Assembly (NCBI GenBank): GCA_035315125.1 | Contig: DATFYI010000266.1 | Coordinates: forward strand, 1-27,745 | DNA from: DATFYI01 sp035315125 | Lineage (GTDB): Bacteria > Chloroflexota > Anaerolineae > Anaerolineales > Anaerolineaceae | Length of the DNA: 27,745 nucleotides | Reading direction: 5' to 3' | In this document: positions 1 through 8,410 of the stretch, in pieces | How the letters are laid out: each line of letters begins with the position of its first letter | Numbering within the stretch: the stretch's first letter is position 1 | Notes under the pieces: generated by a model | Told to the model about the DNA's origin: nothing | Databases searched by the model: none | Seen by the model: the letters and a program-made list of their open reading frames with translations, nothing else | Made by a program: the position numbers and the translations under genes

Positions 1-390
1 CGGCCATTTTGGAGTAACTTTGCCCTAATAAGCGCATCCTGTTGACCTAAAAATCTGAATGACCGTTGGCTGAACTATATATCATTGGAAATGCATAAAG
101 TTGACTTTATGCCAATTCCTTGTTATATTCATTCCTTCTTGCAATATCTAAAAAGCAAAATTCTTTCCACTCGAATTCTTGACCGATTTCCGCTCTGGCC
201 TGGAACAAACCGTACTGTGGGCTAAAGATTACTTTCGGAAGACTGCGGGGGTATCCAGCCAGTCTGATCAATTGGCGATAAATAAAAGGATATAATTGCA
301 GGTGGGTAAATTTTTTGGGGTAAATACGCCTCTGAAGTTGTAAAACATACAATTCATCGAAAGCGGATTGCCCACCAGGAGTCTCTCTCA
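1..390. other. Leader region without a confident gene
   Basis: This stretch upstream of the + strand glycosyltransferase holds no gene I can support. On the minus strand an open frame runs from about 430 down to a stop at 107. Its sequence looks protein-like (for example YPFIYRQLIRLAGYPRSLP and GQEFEWKEFCFLDIARRN), but I recognise no family. Its only ATG lies inside the glycosyltransferase gene; a TTG at 352 would give about 81 residues with no ribosome binding site. It may be a degraded gene end. On the + strand a perfect TATAAT sits at 291-296, but no good -35 box is found at 16-18 bases (TTGGCG lies only 13 bases away), so a promoter there is only possible. Nothing else stands out. Confidence 0.4.
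377..381 (+). promoter_or_regulatory. Ribosome binding site for a GTG start
   Basis: AGGAG lies 9 bases before the GTG at 391. It supports that codon as the start of the DPM1-like glycosyltransferase, because no ATG occurs at its N-terminus. Confidence 0.65.
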
Positions 391-1338
391 GTGTATAAAG
401 GCAAAAAAATTGGCGTGGTTGTCCCGGCATACAACGAGGAAATCCTCATACTGGACACCTTAAAATCAATGCCAGATATTATTGACTGCATCTTTGTGGT
501 TGAGGATGGCAGTACTGACTGCACACTTGCCCTGATTGAAGAACAACAGCAAATAGATGGGCGTATCCAGATAATAGCCCATTCGGTCAACCAGGGTCTG
601 GGCAAGTCATTGATTGATGGTTACGAAGCCAGCCTTAAAAGCGACATGGACTACACCGCAGTGATGGATGGCGATAATCAGATGGATCCGGACGACCTGC
701 CGGTCCTACTCGACCAATTGGTCGATCATGGCTATGATTACGTCAAAGGCAATCGCCTACTGCACAGCAATATCCGTGCAATGCCTTTATATCGGTTTCT
801 CGGTAACGCATTGCTGACCATTCTGACCAAATTCGCCACCGGCTACTATCGCCTGATGGACCCTCAGTGCGCATATGCCGTCATTAGAAATAATGTCCTG
901 GCTCAATTACCGATCCAGAATATGACACACGGCTATGGCTATAATGCCGAAATCCTCACCATGCTCAATATTCAAGGATTTAGTGTGACCAACGTCGAAG
1001 TCCGCCCGGTATACGATCGGGAAAAAAGTAAGATCAATCTGTGGACGTATATTCCGCGTGTAACCATACTGCTGATTCGCCTGTTCTTCCAGCGCTTATG
1101 GTGGCGCTATATGGTCAGAGATTTTAACCCCTTGGTGCTTTTATATATGTTTGGTTTTTCTAATATCATTTTTATACTCATCCCCTTCACCATTCGCTTT
1201 TTTGTCTTGTGGCGGCTTCAACAAAAAGCCCCCGAAGTTACTTTGTTGATTCTTTTATTCACCACGTTAATTACCTTCCAATCACTCATATTTGCCGTTT
1301 GGATGGACATGGACTATAACAAAGATCGGAAAAATTGA
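391..1338 (+). CDS. DPM1-like family 2 glycosyltransferase with C-terminal membrane segments
   Basis: A 315-residue GT-A glycosyltransferase of the dolichyl/polyprenyl-phosphate sugar synthase type. Visible motifs are VVPAYNE (residues 10-16), VEDGSTD (37-43), and the metal and nucleotide site DGDNQMDPDDL (93-103). DPQCAYAVI and GYGYNAEI follow in the acceptor half. Two hydrophobic segments near residues 247-270 and 280-305 would anchor it in the membrane. The family moves a sugar from a nucleotide to polyprenyl phosphate on the cytoplasmic face. Such lipid donors are what GT-C enzymes use, and six GT-C-like proteins are encoded nearby, so it may supply them (inference). The start is GTG with AGGAG 9 bases upstream. 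It runs opposite to the main cluster and is followed after 105 bases by an MFS transporter. Sugar specificity cannot be read from the sequence. Confidence 0.92.
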   Translation: MYKGKKIGVVVPAYNEEILILDTLKSMPDIIDCIFVVEDGSTDCTLALIEEQQQIDGRIQIIAHSVNQGLGKSLIDGYEASLKSDMDYTAVMDGDNQMDPDDLPVLLDQLVDHGYDYVKGNRLLHSNIRAMPLYRFLGNALLTILTKFATGYYRLMDPQCAYAVIRNNVLAQLPIQNMTHGYGYNAEILTMLNIQGFSVTNVEVRPVYDREKSKINLWTYIPRVTILLIRLFFQRLWWRYMVRDFNPLVLLYMFGFSNIIFILIPFTIRFFVLWRLQQKAPEVTLLILLFTTLITFQSLIFAVWMDMDYNKDRKN

Positions 1339-1443
1339 TACTCAATCTTCGAGGTAGTTCATACGCAAACCGCCACAAACCGTGATTTTATATGGGTTTT
1401 TCGGAATGAGTTTCAACAGCATTTTGAGGATAAAGGATTTTGA

Positions 1444-2670
1444 ATGCTTCATCGATTCCGCTCCATTCAGAAGGAGTATCCGCTTCAATTTTGGCTGATG
1501 TTTTGGGGAATGTTAATCAGCACTACCGGATCTAGCATGATCTGGCCATTCTTAATGATTTACGTCAGTGAGAAACTAAATTTACCGCTGGTTGAAATTG
1601 CTTCTTTGATGACGCTAAATGCTGCGATGGGCTTGATTTTCTCCTTTATCGCCGGGCCAATTACAGATCGTGTCGGTCGTAAAGGTGTTATGGTCGCCAG
1701 TCTGGCTGTGAATGGATTGGGCTACATATTTTACAGTCATGCCAGTACTTTTTTTGTCTTTGCCGTGGTGATGGCGCTGAATGGTGCTTTTTCCCCATTG
1801 TATCGGGTTGGAGCCGATTCGATGATGGCAGACATGATCCCATCTGAGAAAAGAGTCGATGCCTATTCACTGATGCGGATGAGTAATAATTTGGGCGTTT
1901 CGCTGGGTCCTGCTATCGGCGGGTTTATCGCTATTTTATCCTATACAACAGCTTTTTATATTGCCGCAGGCGGGATGGTGAGCTACAGTTTGCTATTATT
2001 GTTCTTTGCCAGGGAAACTTTACAAACACGGCAAAGTAACGAAATTAAACACGAACGTTTGGGTGGTTACGGGCGAATCTTTCGGGATAAAAAGTTTATC
2101 CCATTTATTGCAACTTATACATTAACCCAGATTTGCTCTGCTATGGTTTGGGTATTGCTTTCTGTTTATACCAAAAAGAACTATAACCTGCCCGAAAACC
2201 TGTATGGTCTGCTACCAACCACCAATGCTGTGATGGTGGTGACGTTGCAACTCTTGATTACTCGATACACGAAAAGACATCCCCCTCTTTGGATGTTGGC
2301 TTTAGGTAGCCTTTTTTATGCTGTAGGGGTTGGCAGTATGGCGCTTGGAAGAGACTTCTGGGGGTTCTGGACATGTATGGTTATTCTGACAATCGGAGAG
2401 TTGATCCTGGTGCCAACTTCAACTACCTATACTGCCAACCTGGCACCGGCTGATATGCGCGGCCGTTATATGAGTATCTACACGCTGACCTGGGGATTAG
2501 GCAACGGAATTGGGCCAGTATTGGGCGGGTTCTTAAATGATACGATCAATCCACCATCGATTTGGTACGGTGGGCTGGTGATCGGTTTAATCGGCGCCTT
2601 GTTGTTTACCAACCTGGCCCGCCAGAAGAACTTTCCTGAAATACAGGCTGCTGTTTCCGAAAAAGTCTGA
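1444..2670 (+). CDS. Major facilitator superfamily (MFS) transporter
   Basis: A 408-residue polytopic membrane protein with the usual MFS length and about 12 hydrophobic segments. The MFS motif A is clear in the loop after TM2 (GPITDRVGRKGVM, residues 71-83). A second loop signature, DMRGRYMSIYTLTWGLGNGIG, lies in the C-terminal half and matches the pattern of drug/H+ antiporter-like members. It is likely a proton-driven exporter of a small molecule. The substrate is unknown, and nothing in the sequence links it to polysaccharide export. The ATG is preceded by AAAGGA 6 bases upstream. It follows the DPM1-like gene in the same direction and converges on the minus-strand cluster, with 43 bases between the stop codons and no clear terminator. 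Confidence 0.93.
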   Translation: MLHRFRSIQKEYPLQFWLMFWGMLISTTGSSMIWPFLMIYVSEKLNLPLVEIASLMTLNAAMGLIFSFIAGPITDRVGRKGVMVASLAVNGLGYIFYSHASTFFVFAVVMALNGAFSPLYRVGADSMMADMIPSEKRVDAYSLMRMSNNLGVSLGPAIGGFIAILSYTTAFYIAAGGMVSYSLLLLFFARETLQTRQSNEIKHERLGGYGRIFRDKKFIPFIATYTLTQICSAMVWVLLSVYTKKNYNLPENLYGLLPTTNAVMVVTLQLLITRYTKRHPPLWMLALGSLFYAVGVGSMALGRDFWGFWTCMVILTIGELILVPTSTTYTANLAPADMRGRYMSIYTLTWGLGNGIGPVLGGFLNDTINPPSIWYGGLVIGLIGALLFTNLARQKNFPEIQAAVSEKV

Positions 2671-2713
2671 ATTGCCCGCTCTTTTTATTGGACCTGTTAC
2701 GGCGAAGTGGTAT

Positions 2714-3487
2714 CTACTCGCCAAACATCTGGCGCCGGCGCCAGTTGATCAACGGAGCCGCCGCCAATCGGACCAGATATTTAGCATATAAAATAGAAAA
2801 CTTGGAACCGCCCAACCGCCGGTGCACTTTTAACATTTCAGGCCAGCAGCGATCGTCTGCCGAAACTGTTTTTCCCCCACCGTGCAGGCGAAAGTTTGCC
2901 CATAATTGCTGTGTGTAAACCAGGGGAGCCAGGGCTGCCAATCTTACCCATAAGTCATAGTCCATTGCAAAATAAAAGCTCGGATCGAGCGGTCCAACCT
3001 GATGCCACAACTCTGCCCGGAAGAATGAGGCTTGCTGAGGAATATGGACATAACCTTGCCTGAGACGCCGGTAATCGGTCTGGCGAGCCGGGAAACGCCC
3101 GATCACTTTACCTGACCCATCAATGAAATTAGCATCCCCATAAACCATACCAACATCCGGGTGCGCCTCCAAAAACTTGACTGCCTGACTGATTGCTCCG
3201 GGCTGATAAGTATCATCCGAGTTAATCCAGGCCAGGATCTGTCCACTGGAATGTGAGAATCCTTTGTTGATGGCATCGGTCTGTCCCTGGTCAGGTTCAG
3301 ACACCCACCAGGCCAGACGATTGGCATAGCTCCGGATGATATCCAGGCTGCCGTCGCTTGACCCGCCATCCACAATGCTATATTCGATCTGCGGGTAGTC
3401 TTGATCCAGCACAGATTGTATGGTAGCTTCTAAGAAACTGGCCTGGTTGAAAGAGGGGGTTACAATCGAAACAAGCATGGCCATCAT
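2714..3487 (-). CDS. Family 2 glycosyltransferase
   Basis: A 257-residue cytoplasmic GT-A glycosyltransferase. The N-terminus has VSIVTPSFNQ, followed by SIVDGGSSDGS (nucleotide binding) and WINSDD, the DXD-like metal site. A WW.SEPDQGQ.DAINKG segment is typical of this GT2 subgroup. It has no membrane segment. It is the last gene of the minus-strand cluster. Its ATG overlaps the stop of the upstream gene (ATGA), so translation is probably coupled; I see no clear Shine-Dalgarno. It closely resembles the GT2 enzyme at 7472-8410 over the first 200 residues, so the two are paralogues within one locus and probably add sugars to the same glycan. Donor and acceptor are unknown. Confidence 0.92.
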   Translation of the reverse strand: MMAMLVSIVTPSFNQASFLEATIQSVLDQDYPQIEYSIVDGGSSDGSLDIIRSYANRLAWWVSEPDQGQTDAINKGFSHSSGQILAWINSDDTYQPGAISQAVKFLEAHPDVGMVYGDANFIDGSGKVIGRFPARQTDYRRLRQGYVHIPQQASFFRAELWHQVGPLDPSFYFAMDYDLWVRLAALAPLVYTQQLWANFRLHGGGKTVSADDRCWPEMLKVHRRLGGSKFSILYAKYLVRLAAAPLINWRRRQMFGE

Positions 3488-5028
3488 TGGGTCGGTGTTT
3501 GAACTGCGCCGGGCGGCAGCGGATGCTGCAAGTCAAAAAGCAAGTAATTATCGGTTTTTTCCAGCAGCGGATAGCCGGAATATAATAGCTTCTTTAACTC
3601 GGTTTGTGTGTTAAATTCACTTATCATCGTAACCAGGAAATATTGCTTCCCGGCAGTTTGTTGTGCAAAAAGTTGATCGATATTAAAAGTCGCTCCTGCC
3701 AGGCTGCGGTAATTCATATCGCCTTCGGTCATCCAATTATCGGGGATCACCCAACCATAATACTCAAGCCGGTAACCATAATCTTGTGTCAATCCAACGA
3801 CTGAGGCGTTTACTCCCAGGCGTTTACCCAGGCTTTCCCAAAATGCCGGCTCAGTGCTGGCATCCGTCTTTTTGATGGTGGTTCTTACATCCCAACCCTG
3901 GAAAATCATGGCAAAAAGAACGACGCCCATCACAATTGGATAGAGCAGCCAACGCGGACCACGCAGGTTCCTCAACAATAATTCCGCGGCTACCCCAATC
4001 CCGATTGCAATCACCGGCACCAGCGGAAGTTGATAGTAATCGTGCGTGGATATATGATAATCCAGCGTAAACCCATACACCAGATAACCCAGCATGACAC
4101 ACAGAAACATGGCCCGCTGAGTCTTGTCTTTAATCAACCATAAACCTAGAATTCCAATCAAAAACCAACCAAAACCAACTACGCCGGAAATCTGGTCAGT
4201 CCAGCGGATATACCAGGCCGGGTCAAGCCACAACTGCGGGAAAAAGCGTAACGCAAACTGGCTGGCCAACTGGCCTGAGATATACATGCCATAAACATAA
4301 AACATGCCGTAAGGTATAACAGCTAATATAGCAATGACCCATACTTTGGGATCACGAACCGCTTTTTTCAAGCCAGTTCCAACCAGGATTAAACCAATCA
4401 AGGCTGCGGCCACAAAGAAAACCGCCGTTGATTTGACTAAAATGGCTGCGCCGCTCAATGCGCCGGTTGCGATGGTCCAACCCCAACTCGGATTGTGGTA
4501 CCAACGGTTCATCGCCCAAAATGAAAAGATGATCAAAGAGGTGAGCAAAGGATCGGGTTGAAAGGCACGGCTGGCAATAGCAGCATAGGGCAACACTAAA
4601 AAATAAACTAATGAAATAATCGCCCCATCGCTGCCGCTGATGTCCCTGACCAGCAGAAACAAAGCAATTCCACCCAGCAACCAGAACAGGATGGAGTATA
4701 GTCTGGCAATCCATAGATAAACACCGCCCATTAGTTGGTAACAGAACGCGACCAGGTGCTCCATAATCGGCGGCTCGGTCAGACCTTCCAATTTCCACTG
4801 GTGAACGGCCAACTGGCGCTGCCAGGCCGGTATGGCCGATAAATTCTGATAATACATGCCACGCGCCATCAGGGCCGTGTGCAGTTGGCGTGTTGGTTGA
4901 AAGTCTAATGGAGGATCCGTCAAGCCGTACAGCCGAATAGCCAAACCAACCCCAAAAATGATGGCTAAGCTGACCAATAAAACAATTTTATTGGGGGCGA
5001 AAAAGGATTTGGTCTCGGAAAACTCCAT
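3484..5028 (-). CDS. GT-C (GT39/ArnT-like) membrane glycosyltransferase
   Basis: A 514-residue protein with an N-terminal membrane segment, a first extracytoplasmic loop containing PPLDFQPTRQLHTALMARG, and then about ten more hydrophobic segments. The acidic residue in the first loop and the later FQPDP motif occupy the places of the conserved acidic residues of GT39/PMT and ArnT enzymes. These move a sugar from polyprenyl phosphate onto an acceptor outside the cytoplasmic membrane. The last 120 residues are soluble (GLTQDYGYRLEYYGW, then KQYFLVTMISEFN). It is a tandem paralogue of the next gene upstream (5056-6600), sharing the first-loop pattern, EPPI.E.LV and the C-terminal domain. AGG lies about 8 bases before the ATG. 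Sugar and acceptor are not predictable. Confidence 0.87.
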   Translation of the reverse strand: MEFSETKSFFAPNKIVLLVSLAIIFGVGLAIRLYGLTDPPLDFQPTRQLHTALMARGMYYQNLSAIPAWQRQLAVHQWKLEGLTEPPIMEHLVAFCYQLMGGVYLWIARLYSILFWLLGGIALFLLVRDISGSDGAIISLVYFLVLPYAAIASRAFQPDPLLTSLIIFSFWAMNRWYHNPSWGWTIATGALSGAAILVKSTAVFFVAAALIGLILVGTGLKKAVRDPKVWVIAILAVIPYGMFYVYGMYISGQLASQFALRFFPQLWLDPAWYIRWTDQISGVVGFGWFLIGILGLWLIKDKTQRAMFLCVMLGYLVYGFTLDYHISTHDYYQLPLVPVIAIGIGVAAELLLRNLRGPRWLLYPIVMGVVLFAMIFQGWDVRTTIKKTDASTEPAFWESLGKRLGVNASVVGLTQDYGYRLEYYGWVIPDNWMTEGDMNYRSLAGATFNIDQLFAQQTAGKQYFLVTMISEFNTQTELKKLLYSGYPLLEKTDNYLLFDLQHPLPPGAVQTPTQ

Positions 5029-5055
5029 AGAATACCTGCAGTACGCTCTAAAGGA

Positions 5056-6600
5056 TTATTTTGTTAAAGGGTGATCAAGATCATAAATTACAAAACCATT
5101 GCCCTTATAATAAACTGGGTACCCTTCGGTCAAAATGGTTTTAAGTTGTGGCTGAGCATCAAATTCTGACAAGGCCGTTACCAGGAAGTAATCTCTTCCG
5201 TTTGTATTTTCTTTGAAATAGGTGTCGTAATCGATTGGTTGGTTCCCATGGATCGAAAACAGTTTTAGATCCGCCGAAGAAGGCCAGGTGAAGGCGCTCG
5301 CCCGCCAGCCATAATAACGCAGGCGCATATCATAATCGGCGGTCAGCGATACAAAAGTCTTTCCTTCGGGCAATGCTTTTGCGACATTCCGCCAGGAAGC
5401 CGGTTCATCTGCATAGGTAGAAATATATATATTTGAACGCGCCACCCAAAGCGAATATCCTGCTGTATAAACCAGCACAGCCACCGCCATGGCACGCCAA
5501 ATCCAGGCTTGTTTGGCTAAAACCTGAAAAACAGCCGCCATAAATGGCACCAGGGATAAGCCAACCAGACCGATCAACGTCAGATGATAATAATCATGGG
5601 TAGTGTATTGGTATGGGGAAGATAATCCAAACAGGAGATAACCGATCCAGCCGCCGATCATGAGAGCCCGAGCATTTTTGGGCGCCAGAAAAGTACCCAG
5701 CATACCCGCCAGAAGTACAGTCAGGCCCATGATTCCCCCAATCATGGACATCCATTCTGCGTAGAATTTATGCGTCAGAATCAGGCTTGCCAATGAGAGG
5801 GTCCAAAAAGAAAGAAAATCACTTGACCGGGCCTGGTTCAGGATCAGATAATAAATAATTGAAGGCACGGCTACCAGCAGCGTCATAACGTATGAATGTG
5901 GGTTGCGCAGGGTTCGCCGGAAGCCTTGCGCAGATAGCCAAACTGCCACGATCATGGGAGCCACAAAAAAAACGGCATAGATTTTGACGAGCACGGCCAT
6001 GCCACCCAAAACACCGGTCAAAATGGCCCATTTCCAATTTGGTGATTCACTCCAGCGGAATAATGCATAGGCTGTTACTAATATCCACATGACCATCCAC
6101 GGATCAGGCTGGAAGGAGCGACTGGCAATGATGCCGAAAGGTAAAAATAAATAGAATGATAACCCGGCCAGGGCGGGGAAAAATGAGGTAATCCGGCGGC
6201 CGATACCGAAAATTGCCAGACCCCCAATGCTCCAAAATAAAGCCTGGTAGATACGCGCCAGCCAGAATTGCTCCGATCCAATGATCACGTACGTTATCCC
6301 TACCAGCTGTTCCAGAATGGGAGGTTCATAAACTTCCAGATTGGCTAAATCGATCGCTTTTTGGCGCAAGGCCGGATTGGCGGTCGGGCTGAGCTTGTAA
6401 TATACGGCCCGGGCAATCAGCAGTGAGCGGAGCTGGCGCGGGGCAAAAAAATCAAGGGGTTGATTTTTTAGACCGTAAAGACGGATGCCAAAACCTGCTA
6501 ATAGTACTAGCGCCAACAAAAACGCATGTACAGTACTCATCTTTGTAGCGCTTACCACCCGATCTTGTTGCAGCCCCTCTGTCAAAACCTCAGCTTGCAT
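5056..6600 (-). CDS. GT-C (GT39/ArnT-like) membrane glycosyltransferase, tandem paralogue
   Basis: A polytopic membrane protein of 514 residues from the ATG at 6600. The frame is open from a GTG at 6606, but that codon forms part of the GGAAGG ribosome binding site, so the ATG is preferred. Key features are QPLDFFAPRQLRSLLIARA in the first loop, EPPILEQLVG, the SFQPDP motif, and a soluble C-terminal domain with LTADYDMRLRYYGW and RDYFLVTALSEFD. All have counterparts in the adjacent gene at 3484-5028, so the pair arose by duplication. The family uses polyprenyl-phosphate sugars on the outer face of the membrane. The gap to the downstream paralogue is 27 bases. The start is odd for this family in carrying about 22 hydrophilic residues before the first membrane segment. 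Confidence 0.87.
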   Translation of the reverse strand: MQAEVLTEGLQQDRVVSATKMSTVHAFLLALVLLAGFGIRLYGLKNQPLDFFAPRQLRSLLIARAVYYKLSPTANPALRQKAIDLANLEVYEPPILEQLVGITYVIIGSEQFWLARIYQALFWSIGGLAIFGIGRRITSFFPALAGLSFYLFLPFGIIASRSFQPDPWMVMWILVTAYALFRWSESPNWKWAILTGVLGGMAVLVKIYAVFFVAPMIVAVWLSAQGFRRTLRNPHSYVMTLLVAVPSIIYYLILNQARSSDFLSFWTLSLASLILTHKFYAEWMSMIGGIMGLTVLLAGMLGTFLAPKNARALMIGGWIGYLLFGLSSPYQYTTHDYYHLTLIGLVGLSLVPFMAAVFQVLAKQAWIWRAMAVAVLVYTAGYSLWVARSNIYISTYADEPASWRNVAKALPEGKTFVSLTADYDMRLRYYGWRASAFTWPSSADLKLFSIHGNQPIDYDTYFKENTNGRDYFLVTALSEFDAQPQLKTILTEGYPVYYKGNGFVIYDLDHPLTK

Positions 6601-6605
6601 AAACA

Positions 6606-6611
6606 CCTTCC
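6606..6611 (-). promoter_or_regulatory. Ribosome binding site that decides the GT-C start at 6600
   Basis: GGAAGG on the minus strand lies 5 bases before the ATG at 6600. It overlaps the alternative GTG at 6606, which argues against that codon as the start. Confidence 0.55.
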
Positions 6612-6639
6612 ATGCTGCAATCGAATAAAAATAAAAACT

Positions 6640-7419
6640 TCACCCATTCGTCTTGCGTACAAACAGGGCATCAGATTGTAAAATCGTGCCATCGGCTGGC
6701 GAAATCAGCGAATCAAAGTTGCCAGCATACTCGTAACCCTGCTCGCTCAAGCAGGCGTAGATCTGGTCAAACAGGATTTGACCTTCATAAAGCGGTCTAT
6801 AAGAAACTTCACTTAGAATAAAATGTACTTTTCGAAGAGTTTCAGATCCCCCTTGTAATACTTTATCCTCAAAGCCCTGGACATCCAATTTTAACAACAC
6901 CGGAGCTTCCAGTTCCATAGCGGTCAGATAATCGTCCAGTCGCGCCACCGGCACTTTGATGGCAGTTGCATGAGAAGTATGAGGAAACGTGTCTTTGTGC
7001 AACTCCGCCATAGGCAATGCCGACGAGGAAGCTGCAAAATCACTCTTCCAAAAATTCATTTCACCCCTTTGATCTCCCAGGGCAGTGTGAAAAGCGCGAA
7101 AATGGGGCGCTTTCGCCAGGTTCTTTACCAACTTCTGGTAGTTTTCGGGCACTGGTTCAAAAGAATAGATGCGCGCTTCTGGTAGTATCGTGTGAATTCC
7201 GTAAGCAAATGCCCCTATAAACCCACCTACATCGATAACGGTTTTAAAGTTATTCGATTGATACCACTCTCGATGATCACTCATCGCTACCAGCTCACGC
7301 ACCAACATGCGATCTGTAAACGTCTTGCCGATCAGAGATAGTGTCTTGCCAGGATATTGGTAAGGGAACAGCATATAGCACACCGCTTTGCAAAGCCAAT
7401 CTGATAATTTCAAACTCAT
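6640..7419 (-). CDS. FkbM family SAM-dependent methyltransferase
   Basis: A 259-residue protein with the class I methyltransferase fold of the FkbM type. The SAM-binding motif I is VIDVGGFIGAF (residues 61-71), motif II ends in YSFEPVPENY (85-94), and LLKLDVQGFEDKVLQGG is the FkbM signature with its KLDVQG core. FkbM proteins O-methylate sugars or other hydroxylated products, and they are common in surface glycan clusters, where terminal methylation can cap a chain. This one probably methylates a sugar of the glycan made here (inference). GGGAG lies 6 bases before the ATG. The gap to the next gene upstream (GT2) is 52 bases. Methylated position and sugar are unknown. Confidence 0.92.
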   Translation of the reverse strand: MSLKLSDWLCKAVCYMLFPYQYPGKTLSLIGKTFTDRMLVRELVAMSDHREWYQSNNFKTVIDVGGFIGAFAYGIHTILPEARIYSFEPVPENYQKLVKNLAKAPHFRAFHTALGDQRGEMNFWKSDFAASSSALPMAELHKDTFPHTSHATAIKVPVARLDDYLTAMELEAPVLLKLDVQGFEDKVLQGGSETLRKVHFILSEVSYRPLYEGQILFDQIYACLSEQGYEYAGNFDSLISPADGTILQSDALFVRKTNG

Positions 7420-7471
7420 CCAATTCTCCCGACTAATTGATCCGATTCTACTTGTTTACAGGTCAATTTGG

Positions 7472-8410
7472 TTACTTTGTTTGCTGCTTTTGTTGGTAAC
7501 GCCTGTAAACCGGCTCGATTTGATTAAAACCAACCAGAGAAAACATCGTGAAAAGAATGCGTTTCCAATCCCGGAGAGGAGTTGGCGGATATGCTAAAAA
7601 ACTCCTGGCATAGCATTGCAACGATTTTCCCGGCAGCCCACCTTCGGATAAATAACGGCCATTGAAACGATGGACGCCTGCCAGGATCTTGGCTCGATCA
7701 CGCTGGTATAAATCCGCCAGACCGGGTTGGTCGCGCATCCAGTCCGCCACTTGATAAGCTTCTCTGCCAAACTCTGGCGCCTGAGCTATATTTTTGGCAG
7801 CCGCGTGGTAACGAGCTGCTGCCCACAATTCAGCCACATAATGGATTGGCGCCAGTTCAGCCATCCTCAGCCACAATTGGTGATCCAACATACAATGATA
7901 ATGGGTATCCAGCCGGCCGGCTCTTTCGAAGATTTCTTTTCGAAAAAATACCGCCGGTTGTCCAATGATATTGAAGCACATTAAGTCTTTGAGGTTCCAA
8001 TCCTTATATCGTAAAGTATTGATTTTCTGGCCAGCTCCATCAACTGCCAGCACTTCTCCATAAACCAGGCCGGTACCCGGCGCAGCGTTCAAAGCCGCCA
8101 CAGCCGCAGCGATTGCTCCCGGAAGATAATAATCATCCGAATTCAGCCAGGCTGCAATCGTACCATTTGCATGAGCCATGCCCTTGTTGATCGCTTCAGC
8201 CTGCCCATGATCTGGCTCCGAAACCCACCAGGCCAGCTTGTCCTCATATTTCTTGATAATTTTCTGGCTGCCATCGCTTGATGCGCCATCAACAATGATA
8301 TATTCCAGATTTGGATAACCCTGATCCAGGACGGATTGAATGGTCTGCTCTATGAAAGCAGCCTGGTTATAAGAAGGAGTAATAATCGATACTAGCGGCA
8401 GGTTGGGCAT
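7472..8410 (-). CDS. Family 2 glycosyltransferase
   Basis: A 312-residue GT-A enzyme. It has VSIITPSYNQAAF near the N-terminus, YIIVDGASSDGS, WWVSEPDHGQAEAINKG and WLNSDD as the DXD-like metal site. The region QLWLRMAELAPIHYVAELWA is shared in pattern with the GT2 enzyme at 2714-3487 (DLWVRLAALAPLVY), showing that the two are paralogues. This copy is about 55 residues longer at the C-terminus, with basic and aromatic residues (PLRDWKRILFTMF) that may touch the membrane. Its ATG directly abuts the TAA of the upstream gene (TAAATG), so translation is probably coupled. Donor and acceptor are unknown. Confidence 0.92.
   Translation of the reverse strand: MPNLPLVSIITPSYNQAAFIEQTIQSVLDQGYPNLEYIIVDGASSDGSQKIIKKYEDKLAWWVSEPDHGQAEAINKGMAHANGTIAAWLNSDDYYLPGAIAAAVAALNAAPGTGLVYGEVLAVDGAGQKINTLRYKDWNLKDLMCFNIIGQPAVFFRKEIFERAGRLDTHYHCMLDHQLWLRMAELAPIHYVAELWAAARYHAAAKNIAQAPEFGREAYQVADWMRDQPGLADLYQRDRAKILAGVHRFNGRYLSEGGLPGKSLQCYARSFLAYPPTPLRDWKRILFTMFSLVGFNQIEPVYRRYQQKQQTK

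Noticed and set aside
2671..2690. T-run (CTTTTT) after the MFS stop codon as a terminator
   Set aside because: No G+C-rich stem precedes it; only a weak AAAAAG/CTTTTT pairing can form.
2701..2722. Hairpin GGCGAAGT...ACTCGCC near the convergent stop codons, considered as a terminator
   Set aside because: The stem has a bulge, it overlaps the coding end of the GT2 gene, and no T-run follows on either strand.
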